A stretch of DNA of 8,985 nucleotides from Candidatus Omnitrophota bacterium (GTDB lineage Bacteria; Omnitrophota; Gorgyraeia; Gorgyraeales; Gorgyraeaceae), in assembly GCA_026387215.1 (NCBI GenBank), contig JAPLMC010000070.1, forward strand, positions 1 to 8,985, given 5' to 3'. Shown piece by piece: positions 1 to 5,744 of the stretch. The notes under the pieces were generated by a model. It did not search any database, was not told where the DNA came from, and saw nothing but the letters and a program-made list of their open reading frames with translations. Each line of letters begins with the position of its first letter. Positions within the stretch are counted from its first letter, which is position 1. The translations under genes and the position numbers were made by a program.

Positions 1-63
1 TACTTGAAAACCTATTACTATGCTAAGTATGACAAAAAATATCCTTATAAATGTTAAAGTCAT
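1..63 (-). CDS. Start of a membrane-anchored protein, partial; possibly YacL-like PIN/TRAM protein
   Basis: Only the first 21 codons lie in the window; the gene continues past the left edge. ATG is at 63-61. Eight bases upstream is a good Shine-Dalgarno, GGGAG (76-72). The reading frame is open to the edge and gives MTLTFIRIFFVILSIVIGFQ followed by V, a short basic start followed by a hydrophobic helix, so an N-terminal membrane anchor is likely. It lies 70 bp after the mlaD stop and is the last gene of the cluster seen here. The N-terminus resembles membrane-anchored PIN/TRAM proteins such as YacL, and in Bacillus a yacL gene lies a few genes downstream of mcsB-clpC. With 21 residues the family is a guess; that a gene starts here is much better supported than what it encodes. 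Confidence 0.55.
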   Translation of the reverse strand, partial: MTLTFIRIFFVILSIVIGFQV

Positions 64-71
64 AGGATAAA

Positions 72-76
72 CTCCC
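72..76 (-). promoter_or_regulatory. Shine-Dalgarno of the left-edge gene
   Basis: GGGAG on the minus strand, within AGAAGGGAGT, ends eight bases before the ATG at 63-61. It is the main reason to believe that the short open frame running off the left edge is a real gene. Confidence 0.6.
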
Positions 77-82
77 TTCTAT

Positions 83-88
83 ATTATA
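83..88 (-). promoter_or_regulatory. Possible -10 box upstream of the left-edge gene
   Basis: A perfect TATAAT sits on the minus strand in the 70-bp gap between mlaD and the left-edge gene, 19 bases before that gene's ATG. No good -35 hexamer is found 16-18 bases upstream (the sequence there is A-rich). Such a hexamer arises easily in AT-rich DNA, so this is only a candidate for an internal promoter. Confidence 0.2.
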
Positions 89-133
89 ACAGCTTTAAGC
101 TATAAGTTTTTCTTACAGCCTATTGCTAATTTA

Positions 134-856
134 TTATTTCTTTTTTCTAGATTCTGGCGGCTTAAATAAAAGCTTCCATGGGTGTTCTTTTATATCCAGT
201 ATCAACTCATCGGTATGCTTGTATAGCATATCATCAGACATAAGCCTTCCAATAGTACCTTTTCCCTGTTTGGCAGAAGACAAAAAGTCCCTCAAGTCTC
301 CACTCAGCGCTTCTATATTATTAAACGTAGTTTTTAAAGACGCTCTCAAGCTATCATCTCCAGCAATCTTATTTAGAGATTCTGTAAGATTGGCTATTTT
401 CTCTATAAGCTCCTTAGTGCCCCTGGCAAGCTCTTCTGTAGATACAGGATCGCTCCCTCTCAGCACATCTCCTTTTTGCAGAAGCCTTACGTCCCTGGTG
501 CCAGGAGAAATCTCCAGATATTTTTCGCCCAAAAGCCCCAGCGTATTAATAGACGCCTTTGCATTTTCATTAATCCATGTATCTTGAGATACCCAGACAG
601 TCAGTTTAACAAGGGGCTTTTTTTCGTTTTCATCAAAATAGATCTTTATCTCCTGCACCTCGCCCACTTGGACTCCTGAATAACGCACAGGCGCGCCTAC
701 TCCTATGCCATTTGCAAAGCTAAAAACTACGTCAAGGTTATATCCGCGCTTGACGCTATAAAAGTTGCCTATAGAAAATATTATTACGGAAAGTATTACT
801 ATGCCTATAAAAATAAATATGCCCACCTTTAGCTCAAAATTCATCCTTGTAAACAT
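134..856 (-). CDS. mlaD: MCE-domain lipid-transport protein, MlaD-like
   Basis: A 240-residue substrate-binding subunit of an Mla-type (MCE) ABC lipid transporter. In this family MlaD is anchored in the inner membrane, forms a ring on the permease MlaE and carries phospholipid through the periplasm. A short N-terminus precedes one hydrophobic helix (about 11-29). The MCE domain follows (about 37-117), with the conserved stretch GVGAPVRYSGVQVGEV (52-67) and the loop GLLGEKYLEI (107-116). Residues 140-195 look helical, as expected for the part that builds the hydrophobic channel, and the tail is basic. The start is ATG at 856-854, four bases after a strong AGGAGGA; the ATG at 844 has no such site. 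It lies 56 bp after mlaF and ends 70 bp before the left-edge gene. Function is assigned from family and from neighbours mlaF and mlaE; the substrate is unknown. Confidence 0.9.
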   Translation of the reverse strand: MFTRMNFELKVGIFIFIGIVILSVIIFSIGNFYSVKRGYNLDVVFSFANGIGVGAPVRYSGVQVGEVQEIKIYFDENEKKPLVKLTVWVSQDTWINENAKASINTLGLLGEKYLEISPGTRDVRLLQKGDVLRGSDPVSTEELARGTKELIEKIANLTESLNKIAGDDSLRASLKTTFNNIEALSGDLRDFLSSAKQGKGTIGRLMSDDMLYKHTDELILDIKEHPWKLLFKPPESRKKK

Positions 857-860
857 TATA

Positions 861-867
861 TCCTCCT
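861..867 (-). promoter_or_regulatory. Strong Shine-Dalgarno of mlaD
   Basis: AGGAGGA on the minus strand, four bases before ATG at 856-854, the best ribosome-binding site in the window. It fixes the mlaD start at 856. The TAG at 868-866 that overlaps it closes a possible seven-codon open frame. Confidence 0.8.
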
Positions 868-912
868 AGTTAACGTAGGGTGCTACCATTAATCTTCTAT
901 ATGACTTTATAT

Positions 913-1662
913 TTATGCATCTTCTGTTATTGGACCTTTTGCAGCTCCTGTTATAAACTGTTTCACTATTGGATCTTTTGTATTCTTGATCTCATCCGGG
1001 GTACCGATCGTTATAATCTTTCCGTTGTATAGCATCGCTATCCTGTCAGCTATCTTAAAAGCGCTGACCATGTCATGAGTAACAGCTATGGAAGTTACAT
1101 TTAATTTATTATTCAAATCTATAATTAAGTTATTTATAGCATCTGCCATTATTGGATCCAAACCAGTAGTCGGCTCGTCGTATAATATAATTTTTGGATT
1201 ATTGCAAATCGCTCTAGCTAGCCCTACTCTTTTTCTCATTCCTCCGCTCAGCTCGCTAGGCATAAGCTTCTCTATGCCTTTTAAACCCACGAGCTCCAGA
1301 GAATAAGCCACCTTTTTCTGGATTTCTTTTACAGACGCATTAGTATGCTCCTTCAATGTAAATCCCACATTCTCGCCCACTGTCATTGAGTCAAATAAAG
1401 CAGCGCCCTGAAAAAGCATTCCAAAACTAAGCCTAAGTTTATCCATCTCGTATTCCTCAAGCCTTGTCACATCATTACCGTCTATAATAACCTGGCCCAT
1501 GTCAGGCTTTATAAGCCCTATTATGTGCTTTAAAAGCACACTTTTCCCGCAGCCTGAACGGCCTATTATAACAATTCTCTCTCCTGAATTTATAATAAGG
1601 TTAAGATTATTCAGGACTTTTGAGCGAGTAAATGTTTTTGAAAGATTTATAATTTCTATCAT
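913..1662 (-). CDS. mlaF: Mla-type ABC transporter ATPase, MlaF-like
   Basis: A 249-residue cytoplasmic ATPase that powers lipid transport by MlaE and MlaD. All ABC motifs are intact: Walker A GRSGCGKS (34-41), Q-loop Gln85 in MLFQGAALFDSMTVGENV, signature LSGGM (138-142), Walker B IILYDEP (158-164) with catalytic Glu163, and the H-loop His196. Phe84-Gln85-Gly-Ala-Ala-Leu-Phe-Asp and the tail QFITGAAKGPI are typical of the MlaF/Ttg2A branch rather than of other ABC importers; in that branch the tail makes a dimer contact. ATG at 1662 lies four bases after the ruvB stop with no visible Shine-Dalgarno, so translation may depend on ribosomes finishing ruvB. It is separated from its partner mlaE by the ruvCAB genes. 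Confidence 0.93.
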   Translation of the reverse strand: MIEIINLSKTFTRSKVLNNLNLIINSGERIVIIGRSGCGKSVLLKHIIGLIKPDMGQVIIDGNDVTRLEEYEMDKLRLSFGMLFQGAALFDSMTVGENVGFTLKEHTNASVKEIQKKVAYSLELVGLKGIEKLMPSELSGGMRKRVGLARAICNNPKIILYDEPTTGLDPIMADAINNLIIDLNNKLNVTSIAVTHDMVSAFKIADRIAMLYNGKIITIGTPDEIKNTKDPIVKQFITGAAKGPITEDA

Positions 1663-1666
1663 AATG

Positions 1667-2710
1667 TCAGAATAATTCTTTTTGCGACTCTTTCTTATAC
1701 GCTATTTTCAAATGATCATACGCAAGCTTTGTAATTTCCCTACCTCTCGGCGTGCGCTTCAAAAATCCTATCTTTAATAAAAAAGGCTCTACCACGTCTA
1801 CTATGGTATCACTCTCTTCATTCAATGTCGCAGCAAGCGATTCTATGCCCACTGGCCCGCCATCATAAAAATCAATTATAGCCTTAATAACTTTTCTATC
1901 TATTTCATCCAGGCCTGCAGCGTCTATTCTGTGCGCTGCAAGGCCTGCAACGGCAATTTCTTTATCTATTTTTTTATTACCTTTTACTTCACTATAATCC
2001 CTTACCCTTCTTAAGAGCCTGTTAGCTACGCGAGGGGTGCCGCGTGAACGATTTGCAATCTCAACAGCTGCGTCTTTATCAAGCGGAATACTTAAAAGCT
2101 CTGCGGAACGCTCTATTATTTTTACAAGATCTTCCGCTTCATAGAATTCAAGGTGATAAAACATGCCAAATCTGCCCCTTAAAGGCGCGCTCAATAATCC
2201 TGCGCGGGTTGTAGCGCCGATTAGTGTAAATCTCTTTAAATTGAACTTTATGGTCTTTGCATAAGGCCCTTTATCTATAAGAAAATCTATCTGATAATTT
2301 TCCATGGCAGGATAAATAAATTCCTCAACAACCTTTGAAAGCCTGTGAATCTCGTCAATAAAAAGTATATCGCCTTCGCCTAGATTAGTAAGGATGCCTA
2401 TTAGATCCCCTGCCCTTTCTATTGCAGGGCCTGAGGTAGCGGTTATCTTGGAGCCCATCTCGTGGCTTATAATATGGGCCAAGGTTGTCTTTCCTAAACC
2501 AGGTGGGCCTGAAAGCAAAACATGTTCAAGCCCTTCTTTTCTTTGTTTCGCAGCCTTTATTGCGATATTTATGTTTTCAACTACATGTTTCTGGCCTACA
2601 AAATTTTTCAGATTATCAGGCCTCAAAGAAATATTAAATACTACTTCTTCTTCCGCTTCCTGGCCTATAATTAATCGTTCGCGATCATCTTTTGGTTCAT
2701 TCTTAGGCAT
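1667..2710 (-). CDS. ruvB: Holliday junction branch-migration helicase RuvB
   Basis: A 347-residue AAA+ motor that, with RuvA, drives branch migration of Holliday junctions. Motifs counted from the chosen start: Walker A GPPGLGKT (68-75), Walker B ILFIDEIH (115-122), sensor 1 region TLIGATTRAG (162-171), arginine-finger region PLRGRFG (176-182), SRGTPRVANRLLRRVRDY (222-239) and the winged-helix motif RTPRGR (319-324). Length and content match the family. The start is uncertain: ATG at 2710 gives the normal N-terminus (MPKNEPKDDRERLI), while a GTG at 2746 in the same frame would add 12 residues unlike RuvB. Neither has a good Shine-Dalgarno. It lies 92 bp after ruvA, a gap that holds a palindrome and a short repeat, and four bases before mlaF. 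Confidence 0.95.
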   Translation of the reverse strand: MPKNEPKDDRERLIIGQEAEEEVVFNISLRPDNLKNFVGQKHVVENINIAIKAAKQRKEGLEHVLLSGPPGLGKTTLAHIISHEMGSKITATSGPAIERAGDLIGILTNLGEGDILFIDEIHRLSKVVEEFIYPAMENYQIDFLIDKGPYAKTIKFNLKRFTLIGATTRAGLLSAPLRGRFGMFYHLEFYEAEDLVKIIERSAELLSIPLDKDAAVEIANRSRGTPRVANRLLRRVRDYSEVKGNKKIDKEIAVAGLAAHRIDAAGLDEIDRKVIKAIIDFYDGGPVGIESLAATLNEESDTIVDVVEPFLLKIGFLKRTPRGREITKLAYDHLKIAYKKESQKELF

Positions 2711-2726
2711 TATTATAGAGCACCGG

Positions 2727-2735
2727 CGTATCAAA
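2727..2735. repeat. 9-bp repeat copy 1 in the ruvA-ruvB gap
   Basis: CGTATCAAA (plus strand), repeated at 2767-2775, 40 bases apart. Flanks agree only loosely. The two copies lie in the unusually long gap before ruvB, together with a 16-bp palindrome. A 9-mer repeat can be chance. Confidence 0.4.
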
Positions 2736-2766
2736 GCACAGAACACCAGTAAAAACTTTAAACTGA

Positions 2767-2775
2767 CGTATCAAA
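2767..2775. repeat. 9-bp repeat copy 2 in the ruvA-ruvB gap
   Basis: Second copy of CGTATCAAA, seven bases from the palindrome at 2782-2797. Meaning unknown; possibly the remains of a small inserted element. Confidence 0.4.
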
Positions 2776-2781
2776 TGCCTT

Positions 2782-2797
2782 GGTGCGCTAGCGCACC
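2782..2797. repeat. Perfect 16-bp palindrome between ruvA and ruvB
   Basis: GGTGCGCTAGCGCACC equals its own reverse complement. In mRNA it would fold as a six-base-pair GC-rich stem with a CTAG loop, a few bases after the ruvA stop. On the minus strand no T-run follows, so it is not a normal intrinsic terminator for this operon. It could be an mRNA-stability hairpin, a dyad protein site or part of a small palindromic element. Confidence 0.6.
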
Positions 2798-2802
2798 CTC
2801 CG

Positions 2803-3432
2803 CTATTTTTTAGACCTCTGTTTATATACCTCGTTTAAAAGATCTTCTGCTGTTTCTATATCCGGGTTGCGTTTTAATGCCTCGTCCAACATGTTTTTGG
2901 CTTCAATTTTTTTATACTCAAGCTGCAATAAAACACCCATCGCTTCTTCTTCTATTCCATGCTTAAGCGTAAAGGCTTCAACTCCAGTTCTAGCATCCTG
3001 TATAAGTCCAAATTTTCCAACCTTGCCCTGAAGTTTTGCAACAATCTCTCTTGCCCTCTGCTCTCCAATGCCAGGCAGGGACTTTAAAAAAGGTACATCA
3101 GCCATATCAATTGCCCTGGCAATCATAGATATTGGCATCTTTAACGCCCTTACCGCAGCCTTTGGCCCAATCCCGGAAACTGTTATAAACTTTTCAAAAA
3201 ATTCTTTTTCTATTTCGTTTAGAAAACCTATCAAACATTGAAACCCCTTGGAGGGTTCCAACTGAAAATAATGATACGTAATAAGAGAAATAGGCTTATC
3301 AGGCTGCATGCTGTTTTCAAGACACTGCATTACAGCGCCGGGAATAAACACTTCATAGCATATCCCATTCGCTTCCAGCACTATTGAATCTTCTTTTTTC
3401 TCTACTAGCTTACCTGAAATTCTGCAAATCAT
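2803..3432 (-). CDS. ruvA: Holliday junction DNA-binding protein RuvA
   Basis: A 209-residue subunit that binds four-way junctions as a tetramer and loads RuvB. The N-terminal OB-fold begins MICRISGKLVEKKEDSIVLE and holds the typical GICYEVFIP (23-31). Two helix-hairpin-helix motifs follow, ITVSGIGPKAA (about 83-93) and FLKSLPGIGEQRA (about 114-126), then a flexible linker and the C-terminal RuvB-binding domain (about 155-205). ATG at 3432 was chosen because it gives the normal RuvA N-terminus; longer in-frame starts would add about 20 unrelated residues that are really the out-of-frame end of ruvC. The gene overlaps ruvC by 23 bases, which suggests translational coupling. A GGGGG run ends seven bases before the start. 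Confidence 0.94.
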   Translation of the reverse strand: MICRISGKLVEKKEDSIVLEANGICYEVFIPGAVMQCLENSMQPDKPISLITYHYFQLEPSKGFQCLIGFLNEIEKEFFEKFITVSGIGPKAAVRALKMPISMIARAIDMADVPFLKSLPGIGEQRAREIVAKLQGKVGKFGLIQDARTGVEAFTLKHGIEEEAMGVLLQLEYKKIEAKNMLDEALKRNPDIETAEDLLNEVYKQRSKK

Positions 3433-3910
3433 TCCTATGCCCCCATATGTTTGCATGCGTAATCGCAAGAGCCAAAGCATCAGTAACATCAAATGGTTCA
3501 GGCGGATTCTTTAACCCCAATAAGCTTGTAACAGTCCTCTGCATCTGTTCCTTTGAAGCCCTACCATGTCCGGTAATCGCCTTTTTTATTTTCGTAGTGG
3601 GGTAATTAACAAGCGAAACATTCTGATGCTCAACCGCAAGACATATCGCGCCTCTGGCATGACCCATCAGTATAGAAGTCTTCGGATGTTTATAATGAGA
3701 AAACAGTTCTTCCAGCACCACTACATCAGGTGCCGTATCCTTTATTAAATTGATGATTTTTTTATAAATGCCTTCCAGTCGTTTTTCCATTTTATCTTTT
3801 GCTTTAGACCTTATAATGCCAGCCTCTACCAATCTAACATCGCTCCCGCATGAATCTATAAGCCCATAACCTGTAATCCCAAGCCCTGGATCTATCCCCA
3901 ATATTCTCAT
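3410..3910 (-). CDS. ruvC: Crossover junction endonuclease RuvC
   Basis: A 166-residue Holliday-junction resolvase, working with RuvAB to cut the junction symmetrically. The four expected acidic catalytic residues are present: Asp7 in GIDPGLGITGYGLI, Glu67 in VVLEELF, and Asp141 and Asp144 in FDVTDALALAITHAN. The stretch after Glu67 reads FSHYKHPKTSILMGHARGA where E. coli has FMAKNADSALKLGQARG; it looks like a lineage variant, not damage. ATG is at 3910. The only Shine-Dalgarno-like sequence, AGGTAG (3922-3917), begins on the last base of a long palindrome, so its access could depend on how that palindrome folds in mRNA. The 3' end overlaps ruvA by 23 bases. Confidence 0.94.
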   Translation of the reverse strand: MRILGIDPGLGITGYGLIDSCGSDVRLVEAGIIRSKAKDKMEKRLEGIYKKIINLIKDTAPDVVVLEELFSHYKHPKTSILMGHARGAICLAVEHQNVSLVNYPTTKIKKAITGHGRASKEQMQRTVTSLLGLKNPPEPFDVTDALALAITHANIWGHRNDLQNFR

Positions 3911-3921
3911 TTTTTTCTACC

Positions 3922-3968
3922 TAAACCACCTCAACCTACGCGGTTACCGCGTAGGTTGAGGTGGTTTA
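3922..3968. repeat. Perfect 47-bp palindrome between mlaE and ruvC
   Basis: Two 23-base arms (3922-3944 and 3946-3968) are exact reverse complements around one central base. As RNA it would give a 22-bp stem with a three-base loop. The right arm ends in the mlaE stop codon (TAA at 3968-3966); the left arm ends at the ruvC ribosome-binding site. Neither strand has a T-run directly after it (the minus strand has GGTAG then A-run), so it is not a standard terminator. It fills nearly all of the 55-bp gap. Best explanations are a small mobile palindromic (REP/MITE-like) unit or an mRNA processing or stability hairpin. No second copy was seen in this window. Confidence 0.85.
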
Positions 3969-4715
3969 CTCCTCTATGGAAATATGAAATAAAAATGAAA
4001 TTACGACAGAACGTGTTGTCGCTTTTCCTACGCCTTCAGCCCCGCCTTCTGTAATAAAACCTTCATAGCATGAAACTATGCATATAATTATCGCAAATAT
4101 AAAAGACTTGAAAAGTCCTGTAAACAAATCCTTGAACGCAAGCGTATCAAACGTCATCTTCCAATATATGGTAGAGCCTATCAGAAGTTTATAAACGCCT
4201 ATTACATACCCGCCTATTATGCCTACAAAATCAGCGTAAACCGTTAACAAAGGAAGCATAATGCATAGCGCAAGAAATCTCGGCACAACAAGATATTTCA
4301 CAGGGTTTGCTGCAAGAGTCCTCAAGGCGTCTATCTGCTCGCTCACCTTCATTGTCCCAAGTTCCGCGGTAATACTTGCACCTACTCTTCCGGCAATAAC
4401 AAGCGCTGTTAAAACCGGGCCCAGCTCTCTTAGCATAGAAAGCGCCACAAGGCTAGATATGTACATCTGAGCATTCATTTTTGTCAACTGATATGCGCTC
4501 TGAAGCGCCAGCACCATTCCTGTAAAAAACGCTACCATAAAAACTATAGGAAAACTCATAACGCCTATCTTATACATCTGGATAAAACATTCTTTTTTTC
4601 TGAGAGGGCGTACAAATACCTGAAATACAGTGCCTACAGTCAAATTAAATGTGCCACCTATATAAATAAAAAAATTAAGCGCTTTTATCCCAAGATTATT
4701 TATCCACTCTCTCAT
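3966..4715 (-). CDS. mlaE: Mla-type ABC transporter permease, MlaE-like; C-terminus appears shortened
   Basis: A 249-residue inner-membrane permease of the MCE lipid transporter, partner of MlaF and MlaD. An amphipathic N-terminal region is followed by several membrane helices (about 50-72, 84-110, 143-178, 203-217 and a final one from about 234). The family hallmark ELGPVLTALVIAGRVGASIT (97-116) continues into AELGTMKVSEQIDAL, and GGAEGVGKATTRSVV (224-238) marks the normal last segment. After this, relatives carry a further stretch of about 12-15 residues ending the last helix (in E. coli like LDFVLTALMF); here the protein stops after FLFHISIEE, with the stop codon inside the palindrome at 3922-3968. 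The other two frames show no lost remainder. ATG at 4715 follows GAGGTG by five bases, and that site overlaps the stop of the upstream gene. Confidence 0.9.
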   Translation of the reverse strand: MREWINNLGIKALNFFIYIGGTFNLTVGTVFQVFVRPLRKKECFIQMYKIGVMSFPIVFMVAFFTGMVLALQSAYQLTKMNAQMYISSLVALSMLRELGPVLTALVIAGRVGASITAELGTMKVSEQIDALRTLAANPVKYLVVPRFLALCIMLPLLTVYADFVGIIGGYVIGVYKLLIGSTIYWKMTFDTLAFKDLFTGLFKSFIFAIIICIVSCYEGFITEGGAEGVGKATTRSVVISFLFHISIEE

Positions 4716-4720
4716 AAATA

Positions 4721-4726
4721 CACCTC
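4721..4726 (-). promoter_or_regulatory. Shine-Dalgarno of mlaE overlapping the upstream stop codon
   Basis: GAGGTG on the minus strand shares bases with the TGA (4727-4725) of the AsmA-like gene and stands five bases before the mlaE ATG. Termination and restart are therefore tightly placed, arguing that the two proteins are made together. Confidence 0.65.
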
Positions 4727-5723
4727 AAAATATTTTCTTGTGCTCTACGCCAAAAAATTCTTCGTTCTCTTTTAATTTCATCTGAAATATCTGGCCATTA
4801 TCCAACTTATATTCCAGGCTCATTTCGTCTAGATTTTCCCTTTTTTGATAAGGAAGCAACTCTTCTCTGGCAAATGTCTTAAATCCGACTGATACTTTCT
4901 CTCCGATATCTTTAATCATTTTAATGCTGTCAGAGCCATCTTTGCTTATATCCCATCCATCCCACACTATTGTTTTCATGTCAGACTTCAGTTTCATGTA
5001 ACTTAGTAAATCAGAACCCGCAATATTTCTCAGATCTATATAGCCTTCCATTGTAAAAGTAGCCTGAGCTTGTTTAATATTAGAACTCACTATGCTGATT
5101 ATAGGGCCCATGCCATGGATTCTTATATCAGCAGAATCATACCAAATAGGGCCTATCTTGCCGGATCTACCTCCTATAAAGCCAGCTGACTGGAGGTTAT
5201 TGATCGGGCCTTTTATATTGAAAACGCCGTTCATAACGCCAGTCACAACGCCGGGCCTTTTTGCCTTTGTTGCTATCGCAATATCTCTAAGATTCGCTCT
5301 GAGTATTTCAAAACAAATATTCGTTTCAAACGGTTCTTTTAAACTTACAGTGCCTCTTAAACGATAGGATTTTCCAAAATTCATGGAATATATCTTCAGC
5401 TCATCCTTTGTAAGTTTGAAAAATATCTTTAAATCCGGCAAAATCCTGGAATCGAGAGTTATATTGCTGGAATAAAGTTTGCCTGTCAGGCCATCCTTCA
5501 ATGTCTTGGCTTTTAAAATAAAATTACCGGACAAGACTATGTCTTTAATATTCAGTTTGTCTATTTTTAATTCTGAAATTAATTTTTCATTGTCACGAAA
5601 ATAGAAATTCAAAGAAACAGCTTTATCAATTCCAAGATCTACGGCCCTGGCGCTAACTATAACAACAAATATTAAAATTGCAGTCAATGCTACTATTTTT
5701 AGATTACGATTTCTATAATTCAA
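4725..5723 (-). CDS. Secreted or membrane-anchored protein, AsmA/TamB-like (tentative)
   Basis: A 332-residue protein I do not firmly recognise. It starts with a basic stretch, then a hydrophobic helix (about 9-24) and an AxA site (Ala25-Arg-Ala27) that could be cut by signal peptidase, so it acts outside the cytoplasm. The rest alternates polar and hydrophobic residues in the manner of long beta-sheets. Residues about 160-232 (GVMNGVFNIKGPINNLQSAG onward to MEGYIDLRN) resemble AsmA/TamB-type domains, which bridge inner and outer membranes and move lipids. Its tight link to mlaE (9 bp gap) fits a helper role in envelope lipid transport; this is inference. The start is unusual: TTG at 5723, 13 bases after AGGA. 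An in-frame ATT (5732) has better spacing, and a TTG at residue 13 is a shorter choice. It shares clpC's reading frame, separated by the clpC TAA. Confidence 0.8.
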   Translation of the reverse strand: MNYRNRNLKIVALTAILIFVVIVSARAVDLGIDKAVSLNFYFRDNEKLISELKIDKLNIKDIVLSGNFILKAKTLKDGLTGKLYSSNITLDSRILPDLKIFFKLTKDELKIYSMNFGKSYRLRGTVSLKEPFETNICFEILRANLRDIAIATKAKRPGVVTGVMNGVFNIKGPINNLQSAGFIGGRSGKIGPIWYDSADIRIHGMGPIISIVSSNIKQAQATFTMEGYIDLRNIAGSDLLSYMKLKSDMKTIVWDGWDISKDGSDSIKMIKDIGEKVSVGFKTFAREELLPYQKRENLDEMSLEYKLDNGQIFQMKLKENEEFFGVEHKKIF

Positions 5724-5744
5724 CGGTATAATAGTTTCCTTTTT

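Noticed and set aside
91..101. AGCTTTAAGCT inverted repeat as terminator after mlaD
   Set aside because: Five-base AT-rich arms with a one-base centre and no U-tract cannot act as a stable terminator.
2712..2734. TTGATA and TATAAT before ruvB as a promoter
   Set aside because: The two hexamers are only 11 bases apart and the TATAAT ends one base before the ATG, so neither spacing nor position fits a normal promoter.
2711..2746. RuvB starting at GTG 2746 with 12 extra residues
   Set aside because: The extra residues do not look like RuvB, no ribosome-binding site precedes the GTG, and ATG at 2710 gives the normal family N-terminus.
3433..3492. RuvA starting about 20 residues earlier
   Set aside because: The extension is the ruvC coding sequence in another frame. 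ATG at 3432 gives the standard RuvA start.
3922..3968. The 47-bp palindrome as a rho-independent terminator
   Set aside because: No U-tract follows it in the direction of transcription (an A-run does), and ruvC starts only 11 bases later.
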